From assembly GCA_026692885.1 (NCBI GenBank), contig JAPLNJ010000730.1:1-13841 (forward strand): 13,841 nt of DNA, read 5' to 3'. This DNA comes from Planctomycetota bacterium (GTDB lineage Bacteria; Planctomycetota; Planctomycetia; Pirellulales; Pirellulaceae). Positions within the stretch are counted from its first letter, which is position 1. Each line of letters begins with the position of its first letter. Both the position numbers and the translations under genes were made by a program. The notes below the pieces were generated by a model. It was not told the origin of the DNA. It did not search any database and saw nothing but the letters and a program-made list of their open reading frames with translations. Below, piece by piece: positions 5,834 to 12,667 of this stretch.

Positions 5834-6650
5834 CGAGATTCTGTCTCGCGAGAATCTGCGTTGGGCCTTTCACAAGGCCGCGCGCGGGCGGCGGTGCAAG
5901 CGCGAGGCGCGCCAGTTCGCGGCCAATCTCTCGCGGAATCTTGCGGTCATGGCGCAGGGACTGCGGGACGGCACGATTCCGCTCGGCGACTACCACCAGT
6001 TCACGATCTACGACCCCAAGGAGCGTTTGATCACCGCGCCGTGTTTTCCCGAACGGGTGCTGCACCACGCGTTGATGAACGTCTGCGAGCCGGTGTTGGA
6101 ACGTTGGCTGATCGGGGACAGTTACGCCTGCCGCGTGGGCAAAGGGCGTGTGGCGGCCGTTCAGCGGACTCGGCATTTCGCGGCGGGCTACCCATTCTTT
6201 CTGAAGCTCGACATTCGCAAATACTTCCCCAGCATTTCGCACAGGATTCTGCTGGGGAAACTGACGTGCCTGTTGAAGGACGTCCCGCTGTTGCAACTGT
6301 TCGAGCGGATCATCGCGAGCCACACAGACAGCCCCGGCCGAGGCCTGCCGATCGGCAGCCTGACCTCCCAACATTTTGCCAACTTCTATCTGGGTTGGTT
6401 CGATCGCTTTGTCAAAGAACGTCTCTGTGTGCGTGGCTACGTCCGTTACATGGACGACTCGATGTTGTGGGGTACGTCGGCACGGGTACTGCGGTGCCAC
6501 TTGCAGGCCGTCACGCATTTCCTGGGCGACGAATTGGAGTTGGACCTCAAGGCCGAACCGTATGTGAACCGGACGCGCCACGGCGTCGATTTCTTAGGGC
6601 TTCCGGCTGGCCGCAGCTCAGCGTGGGCGGTGGATGCCGCTTGGGACTGA
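5808..6650 (+). CDS. DGR reverse transcriptase, C-terminally truncated (280 aa)
   Basis: ATG 5808 has AAGGA at 5798-5802 and lies inside the HRDC gene. The reverse-transcriptase motifs are in order: FFLKLDIRKYFPSISH (Asp135, first catalytic aspartate), GLPIGSLTSQHFANFYL (179-195), YMDD (214-217, Asp216 and Asp217) and GVDFLG (259-264). The SQ after the IG-x-x-T stretch is the hallmark separating DGR enzymes from retroviral, group II intron and retron enzymes, which mostly carry QG-x-x-x-SP or similar. All catalytic aspartates are present. After GVDFLG, relatives continue for tens of residues through the thumb. Here only LPAGRSSAWAVDAAWD follows, and the first of that is an out-of-frame reading of the VR 3' end. 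The enzyme has probably lost its thumb and is likely inactive. Confidence 0.92.
   Translation: MKRARRLFDEILSRENLRWAFHKAARGRRCKREARQFAANLSRNLAVMAQGLRDGTIPLGDYHQFTIYDPKERLITAPCFPERVLHHALMNVCEPVLERWLIGDSYACRVGKGRVAAVQRTRHFAAGYPFFLKLDIRKYFPSISHRILLGKLTCLLKDVPLLQLFERIIASHTDSPGRGLPIGSLTSQHFANFYLGWFDRFVKERLCVRGYVRYMDDSMLWGTSARVLRCHLQAVTHFLGDELELDLKAEPYVNRTRHGVDFLGLPAGRSSAWAVDAAWD
6597..6616 (+). other. Remnant of the DGR template repeat (3' IMH* end) fused to the RT gene
   Basis: GGGCTTCCGGCTGGCCGCAG is identical to the end of the variable repeat at 4930-4949. The flanking sequence then diverges: CTCAGCGTGGG here, TCCAGTCCCC at the VR. Divergence right after a shared GC-rich block is how a template IMH* differs from a VR IMH. 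No upstream template sequence is present; the base before the block belongs to the RT motif DFLG. The junction falls at Leu-Gly-x-Arg-like codons found both in RT motif 7 and in the repeat (LGFRL), which fits a deletion between short similar sequences. Confidence 0.7.
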
Positions 6651-6674
6651 ACCGGCCGCTTTCCCGTCCCGCCG

Positions 6675-6703
6675 TTGACATCGGGCAACAAACGGGCAAA
6701 ATG
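6675..6703 (+). promoter_or_regulatory. Possible promoter of a very short transcript
   Basis: A consensus -35 (TTGACA, 6675-6680) is followed after 17 bases by AAAATG (6698-6703), a poor -10. A start near 6710 would give a roughly 50-nt RNA made mostly of the terminator-like hairpin just downstream. It is weak and could be chance. Confidence 0.2.
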
Positions 6704-6713
6704 CTGAACCGAT

Positions 6714-6761
6714 GCCGCCCGGTGCTGGTAGCCGTATGCGAACGCTCCGGGCGGCGTTTTT
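6714..6761 (+). terminator. Rho-independent terminator-like hairpin after the DGR
   Basis: GCCGCCCGG (6714-6722) pairs exactly with CCGGGCGGC (6747-6755), a 9-bp GC stem with a 24-nt loop, followed by G and TTTTT (6757-6761). It lies about 65 bases after the RT stop and would end the HRDC-RT transcript. Confidence 0.7.
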
Positions 6762-6809
6762 CTGCCACTCGACAGGCAGTGAAGTTCTGAGAAGCATCAG
6801 CAACTGCGT

Positions 6810-6857
6810 ACTTACGTTCCGGTTGCCTCAAACATCCCGCCGGTGGTAGACTTACGT
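6810..6857 (+). promoter_or_regulatory. Possible leaderless promoter and paired operator of the antitoxin-like gene
   Basis: TTGCCT (6823-6828) and TAGACT (6847-6852) are 18 bases apart. The -10 ends 6 bases before ATG 6859, so transcription would start at or beside the start codon; no ribosome-binding site is visible. The word ACTTACGT occurs at 6810-6817 and again at 6850-6857, exactly 40 bases apart and flanking the promoter. That arrangement suits repression by a dimeric DNA-binding antitoxin. Confidence 0.4.
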
Positions 6858-6858
6858 C

Positions 6859-7266
6859 ATGGTCTTAACAATCGATCTAACACCGGACCTTGAATCCAAG
6901 TTGCGCGAGGTAGCGGCCGCCCAAGGCGTTGAGCCGCGCGAATACGTGGTGGAAACGCTGCGTCAACATCTGGGTCCCGCTTTGACGCACCCGCCCTGCC
7001 AGAGTGCTGCGGAATCCAAGTTGTTCGACGAGATCAACCAGGGATTGTCGGAATGGGACTGGAGTCGCTATCGCCAGCTGATCGAGAAACGCCGGGCGGA
7101 GCAGTTGACCGCGGAGGAACACGTCGAATTGACGGCCATCTCGGATCGCGTGGAAGAGCTGAACGTTCGACGTTTGGAACTGCTCAGTGAATTGGCGAGG
7201 TTGCGGAATACGACGTTGCCGACATTGATGGATCAACTCGGCCTTCAGCCAGATCCCGTCACGTGA
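6859..7266 (+). CDS. Antitoxin-like protein (ribbon-helix-helix type N-terminus) next to an HNH gene (135 aa)
   Basis: Residues 1-40 (MVLTIDLTPDLESKLREVAA, GVEPREYVVETLRQHLG) have the short strand then two helices of ribbon-helix-helix/CopG-like DNA-binding antitoxins. Residues about 55-132 (LFDEINQGLSEWDWSRYRQL, RRAEQLTAEEHVELTAISDR, VEELNVRRLELLSELARLR, TLPTLMDQLGL) are a helical segment that I remember as common in planctomycete and cyanobacterial genomes, usually directly before an HNH endonuclease. The same arrangement is here: the HNH start is 2 bases after this stop. The likely role is repressor or antidote for the nuclease. The gene appears complete although its partner is broken. The function is inferred from fold and context only. 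Confidence 0.7.
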   Translation: MVLTIDLTPDLESKLREVAAAQGVEPREYVVETLRQHLGPALTHPPCQSAAESKLFDEINQGLSEWDWSRYRQLIEKRRAEQLTAEEHVELTAISDRVEELNVRRLELLSELARLRNTTLPTLMDQLGLQPDPVT

Positions 7267-7267
7267 T

Positions 7268-7457
7268 ATGGCTATCAATATCGAGCAGCGGCGTCTGGTG
7301 CTGAAGCGCGCGGGTGGCTGCTGTGAATACTGCCAGAGCCAAGCGAGATATTCTGTCGCAACTTAAGCTCAATCGCGAGACTGTTGTGAACCTTCGGCGA
7401 CTGCTGCGCGAAATCGGAGAGCACCCGCCACCGATGGCGAGTGAATGGAGGCGGTGA
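7268..7457 (+). pseudogene. HNH endonuclease remnant with internal deletion
   Basis: From ATG 7268 the frame encodes MAINIEQRRLVLKRAGGCCE then YCQSQARYS. This is the typical start of small HNH nucleases, in which a RAG-x-x-CEYC zinc-binding pair precedes the active site. The frame stops at TAA 7364-7366 after 32 residues, before any His-Asn-His residues. In another frame, 7362-7457 encodes LKLNRETVVNLRRLLREIGE then HPPPMASEWRR and a stop, which resembles the C-terminal helix of the same family. The middle, including the catalytic site, is gone. One out-of-frame internal deletion explains both pieces. Confidence 0.7.
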
Positions 7458-7538
7458 GGTGGCGTTGAAGATGACTGAGGCGCCATTTATTCTCTTCGCG
7501 ATCCGATATCTCAAGTTCCCGTGCTTGGCTGCTTTCGC

Positions 7539-7544
7539 TATACT
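7539..7544 (+). promoter_or_regulatory. Candidate -10 element for lepB
   Basis: TATACT lies 33 bases before the lepB start. The sequence 17 bases upstream (TTCCCG) is a poor -35. It is the best promoter-like word in the gap 7458-7576. Confidence 0.35.
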
Positions 7545-7576
7545 CACGGCTTTCCAGCCGGGGAGCTATCGAATTC

Positions 7577-9346
7577 ATGAGAAAAAGCAGACCAGACGCA
7601 ATCAGCAGGGGCACGAAGACTAAACCCGCGGAGGCGCCGTCCGCTCAGGACGGGGCCAATCGGGCGCAACGCGAGACGGTCGAATCGATTGTGGTGGCGG
7701 TCATCCTGGCGTTTCTGTTCCGCGCGTTCGTCGCCGAAGCCTTCGTGATCCCGACCGGGTCCATGGCTCCGACCCTGCAGGGCCGCCACATGGACGTCAC
7801 CTGCGAGATGTGCGGCTATAACTATCGCGCCGGGGCCAGCGGCGAGAACGAAGGTCGGAGTGAAGTGGTGGCCACGAATTGCCCGATCTGCCGCTTCACT
7901 ATGGAACTGGACAAGAAGGGCCAGCCGAACCAGCGTTCCTTCAACGGCGATCGCATTCTGGTCAGCAAGTTCGCTTACGAAATCGCCGACCCGCATCGCT
8001 GGGATGTGATCGTGTTCAAGTATCCGGGCAACGCCAAACAGAACTACATCAAGCGACTGGTCGGGCTGCCGAACGAAACCCTGTGGATCTTCCACGGCGA
8101 CATCTACACGCGGAGCGCGGGGGAGGGGCCACAGAAGTTCCGGATCGCGCGCAAACCGCCGGACAAACTGCGGTCGATGATGCAGGTGGTCGACGATACC
8201 AACTATGTGGCCGAGGAACTGGTGCGAGCCGGCTGGCCGCCGCGCTGGCAGGACTGGTCCGCGACCCAGCAGAAACTGGATCCGGCCTGGCGGCAGCGAG
8301 CTGGCGGGCAGGGGTTCGAAACCACGGGGAGGTCCGACCAGATCGCTTGGTTGCGGTATCGGCACGTGCCGCCCCGGGCGGCGGATTGGGTGGAGATTTT
8401 GAAAGACGGCGTCCTCCCCCGGCGCCTCGCCAAAAGCGATGTCCAGGGGCAACTGATTACGGACTACTACGCCTACAACGATGGCGTCAAAGAACCGCCG
8501 GATTTCATGGACCGTTATGGCAAACTCGCGTTGGGCATGCACTGGGTCGGAGATCTGTCGCTGGTCGCCGACGCGGAAGTCCAAGGCGACAGTGGACAGT
8601 TGTGGTTGGACTTGGTCAAAGGCGGCGTCCATTACACCTGTGGAATTGAGGTGGCCACGGGGAACGCCACGCTCTCGATCGACGGAGGCCAGCAGTCTTT
8701 CGTCGGCGAGGACGGCCAGCCTGTCCTGCATCCGCAGGCGCGCACCGCCCTGCGAGGTCGAGGGAAGTACCAATTGCAGTTTTCCAACTGCGATCACGAG
8801 TTGCTGCTGTGGGTCAATAACCACTTGGTTACGTTCGAGGGGCCGACGACGTACCAACCGGCGGCAAACGTCAAGCCCAAGTGGAGCCAGGCAGAGCCAG
8901 GTGATTTGGAGCCGCTGGGCATCGGCGCCCAGGGCCTGTCGCTGAGCGTCTCCCGACTGCAGGTCTTGCGGGATGAGTACTACGTGGCCGTCACCAGCCG
9001 AACGCCCATGAAGCATGAGTACGAGATTCCGTGGGAGGACGACCAGATTCTGGATGTGCTGACGACGCCCCAAGACTGGAACGCCACACCGCTGTTTGAC
9101 TCGCGGCGAGACAACGTGTACTTCGAATTGCAGTCGAATCAGTTCTTCCCGATGGGCGACAACAGCCCGCAAAGTAAGGACGGGCGTTTATGGTCGGAGA
9201 CGATCCAGGGCGGGAAGCTCTCGCCACCGCCCTACGTCTCGCGGGAGTTGCTGACCGGCCAGGCTCTGGTGATCTATTGGCCGCACTCCTGGCGGGCGCC
9301 GATTCCATTCACGCCCAATCTCAAGCGGATGGGACTCATCCGCTGA
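7577..9346 (+). CDS. lepB: Signal peptidase I with zinc ribbon and large insertion (589 aa)
   Basis: This membrane serine protease removes signal peptides from exported proteins. One N-terminal membrane segment (about 36-52, SIVVAVILAFLFRAFVAEAF) leads into the catalytic box FVIPTGSMAPTL with Ser62. The lysine of the Ser-Lys dyad is in NYIKRLVGLP (Lys159). The last conserved box is GDNSPQSKDGR (about 527-537). Two CxxC pairs (CEMC 76-79, CPIC 102-105) form a probable zinc ribbon placed right after the serine box. Between the lysine box and the final box are roughly 350 extra residues, partly beta-rich (QLWLDLVKGGVHYTCGIEVA). Usual enzymes have about 200-320 residues in total. ATG 7577 has GGGGAG at 7560-7565. 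It is followed after 16 bases by lptB, probably in the same transcript. All catalytic residues are present. Confidence 0.93.
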   Translation: MRKSRPDAISRGTKTKPAEAPSAQDGANRAQRETVESIVVAVILAFLFRAFVAEAFVIPTGSMAPTLQGRHMDVTCEMCGYNYRAGASGENEGRSEVVATNCPICRFTMELDKKGQPNQRSFNGDRILVSKFAYEIADPHRWDVIVFKYPGNAKQNYIKRLVGLPNETLWIFHGDIYTRSAGEGPQKFRIARKPPDKLRSMMQVVDDTNYVAEELVRAGWPPRWQDWSATQQKLDPAWRQRAGGQGFETTGRSDQIAWLRYRHVPPRAADWVEILKDGVLPRRLAKSDVQGQLITDYYAYNDGVKEPPDFMDRYGKLALGMHWVGDLSLVADAEVQGDSGQLWLDLVKGGVHYTCGIEVATGNATLSIDGGQQSFVGEDGQPVLHPQARTALRGRGKYQLQFSNCDHELLLWVNNHLVTFEGPTTYQPAANVKPKWSQAEPGDLEPLGIGAQGLSLSVSRLQVLRDEYYVAVTSRTPMKHEYEIPWEDDQILDVLTTPQDWNATPLFDSRRDNVYFELQSNQFFPMGDNSPQSKDGRLWSETIQGGKLSPPPYVSRELLTGQALVIYWPHSWRAPIPFTPNLKRMGLIR

Positions 9347-9362
9347 ACAGGAGAATGTGTCG

Positions 9363-10181
9363 ATGACGACGGTGCTGAAGGTCCAAGGACTGGTCAAGAT
9401 CTACGGCCGTCGCCGCGTCGTGGACGGGGTCGACTTCCACGTCAACCGTGGCGAGATCGTCGGACTGCTCGGCCCCAACGGTGCGGGCAAGACCACGAGC
9501 TTTCGCATCACATGTGGCATGATCGAGCCGAACGCGGGCCACGTCTTTCTAAACGATCAGGAGGTCACCGGTTGGCCCATGTATCGGCGCGCTAAAGACG
9601 GCGGCATGGGCTACCTGGCGCAGGAGTCCAGCGTGTTCCGCAAACTGTCCGTGCAGCAAAATCTGCTGGGCATGATGGAGTTGCTGGGCGCGGGTTGGCG
9701 AGCACGCCGGACCCGCTGCGAGGAGTTACTGGAACAATTCAAAATCGCCCATCTACGCCGAGCCAGAGCGGGGTCGTTATCGGGTGGCGAGCGGCGGCGT
9801 CTGGAGATCGCACGGGCCCTGGTTTCCAATCCACAGATCATCCTGCTGGACGAACCGTTTACCGGCATCGACCCCGTGACGATCCAAAGCATCCAAGTGA
9901 TCGTGCGCGAATTGCGGGCGCGGGGCATCGCCATTTTGATCACTGACCACCAAGTCTGGGAGACGCTCCAGATTACCGACCGCACCTACCTGATCTTCAA
10001 GGGCAAAGTACTCTGCCATGGCACGCCCGCGGAGGTGCTCGGTAACGAGGACGCCATCAACGGCTATTTCGGTCGCAACAATGGCCGGTCCGGTCCGCCG
10101 CCGCCACATGCGGCCTTGCTGCAGGCCCGCGAAACGGTCGACGCAACTCGGCCGCGGAATAAGAAGTCGGACCTGGAATGA
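9363..10181 (+). CDS. lptB: LPS-export ABC transporter ATP-binding protein LptB (272 aa)
   Basis: This is the cytoplasmic ATPase that powers lipopolysaccharide extraction from the inner membrane with LptF/LptG. Walker A is GPNGAGKTT (37-45), the Q-loop glutamine is Gln87, the signature is LSGGERRRLEIARAL (139-153), Walker B is IILLDEPFTGIDP (159-171) and the switch histidine is His196 in TDHQVWE. LSGGERRR followed by EIARAL and DEPF-x-G-x-DP is characteristic of LptB among ABC proteins. The C-terminus carries about 30 extra basic/proline residues beyond the usual end (GYFGRNN). ATG 9363 is chosen because AGGAG (9349-9353) is 9 nt away; GTG 9357 would be too close. Its pairing with signal peptidase I makes a small envelope-biogenesis operon. 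Confidence 0.92.
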   Translation: MTTVLKVQGLVKIYGRRRVVDGVDFHVNRGEIVGLLGPNGAGKTTSFRITCGMIEPNAGHVFLNDQEVTGWPMYRRAKDGGMGYLAQESSVFRKLSVQQNLLGMMELLGAGWRARRTRCEELLEQFKIAHLRRARAGSLSGGERRRLEIARALVSNPQIILLDEPFTGIDPVTIQSIQVIVRELRARGIAILITDHQVWETLQITDRTYLIFKGKVLCHGTPAEVLGNEDAINGYFGRNNGRSGPPPPHAALLQARETVDATRPRNKKSDLE

Positions 10182-10220
10182 ACTCGGCCCGCCAAGCCGG
10201 TTCCGGCGGCATTGCCTTCT

Positions 10221-10436
10221 CCCCTCGCCCCGGTACTCCGGAGATCGTCCAGCTTTTAAGACCAGTGTTCGTTGGAGGTTGCGCCCAAGAGGCCAAAATC
10301 GCAGGACCCGCAGAGTGATAGCAACGCTGGCACCAGCAGCCAAATGGCCCTGGCCAGTCGTCCGCGTGGGCGGACCACGTCACAACCCTTGGAAAACACT
10401 GGTCTTGAAAGCTGGACGATCTCTCCGGGGAGAGGG
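10221..10436. repeat. MITE-like element with long terminal inverted repeats
   Basis: The arms at 10243-10269 and 10395-10421 are reverse complements over 27 bases with one mismatch. They begin GATCGTCCAGCTTT and end AGACCAGTGTT. Outer parts also pair loosely (CCCCTCGCCCCGG at 10221 with CCGGGGAGAGGGG ending at 10436). The roughly 125-base interior has no coding frame. No transposase is present, so it would be non-autonomous. It fills the first part of the convergent gap 10182-10723. Confidence 0.75.
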
Positions 10437-10465
10437 GTCGGGGGTGAGGGGTCGGGGGTGAGGGG
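10437..10465 (+). repeat. Two tandem copies of a G-rich 15-mer; a third copy at 10656-10670
   Basis: GTCGGGGGTGAGGGG occurs at 10437-10451 and 10451-10465, sharing one base, and again at 10656-10670. The second and third copies flank the inverted-repeat element at 10465-10648 in direct orientation. Confidence 0.85.
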
Positions 10466-10648
10466 TGCAAAACAGTGTCGCGAGGCAGGCCAGAGTTTGT
10501 TCCGCTTCTGTTCCGCCCGCAGACATGGGTCTGTCCTTCAAATCTCAGTTCTTGCGGCATCTGGGCAACGAGGGTGGAGAGTCTCGCCGCCTCAAGAACT
10601 GAAATTTGAACGACAGACCCTGGCCGCTGTTTCCGCCCAGTTTTGCAC
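10465..10648. repeat. Second MITE-like inverted-repeat element
   Basis: The ends are GTGCAAAAC (10465-10473) and GTTTTGCAC (10640-10648). Internal arms also pair: GGGTCTGTCCTTCAAATC with TCAGTTCTTG (10527-10554) against CAAGAACTGA with AATTTGAACGACAGACCC (10593-10620). About 38 bases lie between them. The element is bounded by direct copies of GTCGGGGGTGAGGGG, as expected if it inserted into, or carries along, that repeat. It has no coding capacity. Confidence 0.7.
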
Positions 10649-10660
10649 GGCCTAGGTCGG

Positions 10661-10698
10661 GGGTGAGGGGCGTGTCGCTCGCCTGGGATCCCTCACCC
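10661..10698. terminator. Stem-loop between convergent genes
   Basis: GGGTGAGGG (10661-10669) pairs exactly with CCCTCACCC (10690-10698). It lies 26 bases beyond the stop of the minus-strand gene, between two convergent genes, so it may limit read-through. It lacks a T-run on either strand, and its left arm is part of the G-rich 15-mer repeat, so the terminator call is tentative. Confidence 0.35.
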
Positions 10699-10723
10699 AA
10701 CCTTGTATTTCCTGCCGCTTGAT

Positions 10724-12556
10724 TTATGGTTTGGCATCGCCCGGAGCTAGGGTAGGGCCCGGCGGTGCGGCAGGTGCCTTTTCGGCGGGCGGCGTGGCAG
10801 CGGGAGGCTGTTTTGCGTCGGCTGGCTTCGTGTTGGCCGGTGCGGCAGCGGGCTTCGCCGCGGGCGGCTTGCCCGCCGGTTGGGCCTCCGGCTTCTTCTC
10901 CCCCGTGGCTTCGAGGCCCAAAGCGTCCAACGGGTTGACCGGCGTTTTCTCCTCGGCCCCGCTCGTCTTGCCGGCTTCGGGAAGTTCGACCGTCACGCCG
11001 CACTGCTCCTCCAGTTCTCGGACGCTCTTCTGCAACTGCGTCAGGAGGGTCAGGAGCTCGCTACTCTGGCTATCGACGACGCTGAGAATCCCGTCGATCT
11101 CATCGATTACCTTCTGGATGTACTTCGCGTCCTCGCCCTTGGCCAACAACTGGAGACCCGCTTTTTGGTCTCCCTTCTGGTTCAGCTTCGGACCGACAAG
11201 TCCCCGCTTGACGTAATTCAACTGATCCTTGACCCGTCGGCGCGTCAAGTCGATCCGATACGAGAGGAAATCTGCCATGGGATCCTTGCGGGGCGGGCCG
11301 AACGCACCGACCCCCTCACCGCTGGGCATCATCTGGCCAGCTGCCGCCAGCGTGGCCTCCCGGGTCTTCTTGCCGCGTGCCTGTTCGCCTTCGACCCGTC
11401 GGATTTCCATTTCGACGGCGTAGGCCGCCAGGGCCGCCAGTTTCTTCCCCGTCTGAGCCAAGTTTAGGTTGACCTTGGCCGGGTAGTTCAGTCGCCCCAG
11501 GGCCTCGGCGGTGCTGCAACGCAGCGGAACCGGTTCGGTATTGTCGCCCACCAACTCGTCCAATTTGGCAAGTACTCGGCCATTATCGCCCACCGGGCTC
11601 AAGTGACCGAGAATCTCCACGGCACGTCGTCGCATCCACTCGTGGCCGCCGCGAGATCGTCCCTCGGGCGGTTCTTTTTTCGAGATCAAGGCCAGCATGG
11701 CATCGACGATGCGGGTCTCCGCATTGTTCTTCACGTCGGCGCTTTTGCTGACCAGGCGGCGGTTCTCGGAGATCAGCTGCCCGTCGATCTTCACGTGCCG
11801 CCGAATGCCGACCAGGCAGGCCACATGAACGGCGTCGATCTGTTGTGGATTGGCCAGTTCATCCAGCATGAACTTCAGGCCGTCGATGTAGGGCACCTCC
11901 ACGTGTCTTCTTTCTGCCTCGCCGGCGACCACGGCCTCCTGGTTATTCAGGTCGGCGATGAATAGGGCCGCATTGTAGCGCGCCGCCGGATGGTAGTCTC
12001 CTTTGGCAATGACGGACATGACCTGGAAGGCCAGTGACACGAAGTAGTCGTGGGCTTCGGCCGGGACGGTATTGGGGGAAATGAGACGCTGGAACCTCTT
12101 CCGCGCCTCCGGCCAATCCGTGATCCCTTCGGGATGCGTCAGACGCGCGAAGACGTAGCGTTGATAGTAACGGTCGATCTCCTTCCGCGTCTCCTCGTCC
12201 GCAATCGGTTCCCGGTTCCCCAAGACGGCAGCGACTTTCATGTCGAGGGCACTGCGGTTCGCTCGCGCCGCTGCGGCGGCCTTCTTATCCTTGCCCTTTT
12301 CCTCCAGATCGGGGTTCGTGGGCAACATCTTGTACGGGAAGTCCTCCTCGTCGTCGAGGTCCGGCGCATCCTTAGCTGGCTGCTTAGTCTTGGTCGGGCT
12401 CGATTTGGTCGGACTCGTCTTCGCGCCGGCCGGTTTGGGTGGTCCCGTGGGTTTCGGCCTTTGTGCCCAAAGGGCGTCGGCTGAACACGACAAACCGGTC
12501 ACCACAGCCGCCAAGACCAACCAGCAGCGAGCGACATTGGGGATCTGCAACAGCAT
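10724..12556 (-). CDS. Secreted alpha-helical repeat protein of unknown function (610 aa)
   Basis: ATG 12556-12554 is chosen because AGGAGA lies just upstream on this strand; the open frame extends 11 codons further without such a site. Residues 1-31 (CWLVLAAVVTGLSCSADALW, then AQ) are a signal peptide probably cut after ALWA. Residues about 32-75 are low-complexity Pro/Lys/Thr. Residues about 140-400 are helix pairs (AHDYFVSLAFQVMSVIAKGD, ARYNAALFIADLNN, RRRAVEILGHLSPVGDNGRV, PLRCSTAEALGRLNYP) resembling HEAT/Armadillo-like repeats. A helical stretch follows (IQKVIDEIDGILSVVDSQSS). The last 80 residues are Ala/Pro/Lys-rich. This suggests an envelope or periplasmic scaffold protein with disordered ends. 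I cannot name a family. It converges on lptB across repeat DNA. Confidence 0.82.
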   Translation of the reverse strand: MLLQIPNVARCWLVLAAVVTGLSCSADALWAQRPKPTGPPKPAGAKTSPTKSSPTKTKQPAKDAPDLDDEEDFPYKMLPTNPDLEEKGKDKKAAAAARANRSALDMKVAAVLGNREPIADEETRKEIDRYYQRYVFARLTHPEGITDWPEARKRFQRLISPNTVPAEAHDYFVSLAFQVMSVIAKGDYHPAARYNAALFIADLNNQEAVVAGEAERRHVEVPYIDGLKFMLDELANPQQIDAVHVACLVGIRRHVKIDGQLISENRRLVSKSADVKNNAETRIVDAMLALISKKEPPEGRSRGGHEWMRRRAVEILGHLSPVGDNGRVLAKLDELVGDNTEPVPLRCSTAEALGRLNYPAKVNLNLAQTGKKLAALAAYAVEMEIRRVEGEQARGKKTREATLAAAGQMMPSGEGVGAFGPPRKDPMADFLSYRIDLTRRRVKDQLNYVKRGLVGPKLNQKGDQKAGLQLLAKGEDAKYIQKVIDEIDGILSVVDSQSSELLTLLTQLQKSVRELEEQCGVTVELPEAGKTSGAEEKTPVNPLDALGLEATGEKKPEAQPAGKPPAAKPAAAPANTKPADAKQPPAATPPAEKAPAAPPGPTLAPGDAKP

Positions 12557-12667
12557 GATATTCTCCTGTAGGTCTGCGGACGGGCACACTTTACGGCGAC
12601 TGGCGGCGGGGGAGCGGAACCAGATCTTGAGTGCCCGGCTCCCACGTCTCGCCCTTCCTAATCTTTT

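Noticed and set aside
5808..6650. Retron or group II intron reverse transcriptase
   Set aside because: The IG-x-x-T-SQ motif, adjacent HRDC accessory, FGE-type target and shared VR/RT-end block all point to a DGR. No intron maturase domain or retron-type RNA arrangement was seen.
5861..6790. 309-codon plus-strand frame overlapping the reverse transcriptase
   Set aside because: It is an out-of-frame shadow of the RT gene, rich in Arg/Gly/Pro and with no recognisable domain.
7544..9172. 542-codon open frame on the minus strand opposite lepB
   Set aside because: It is a high-GC shadow of the signal peptidase gene. Its translation is Arg/Pro/His-rich without motifs, while the plus strand has all catalytic boxes.
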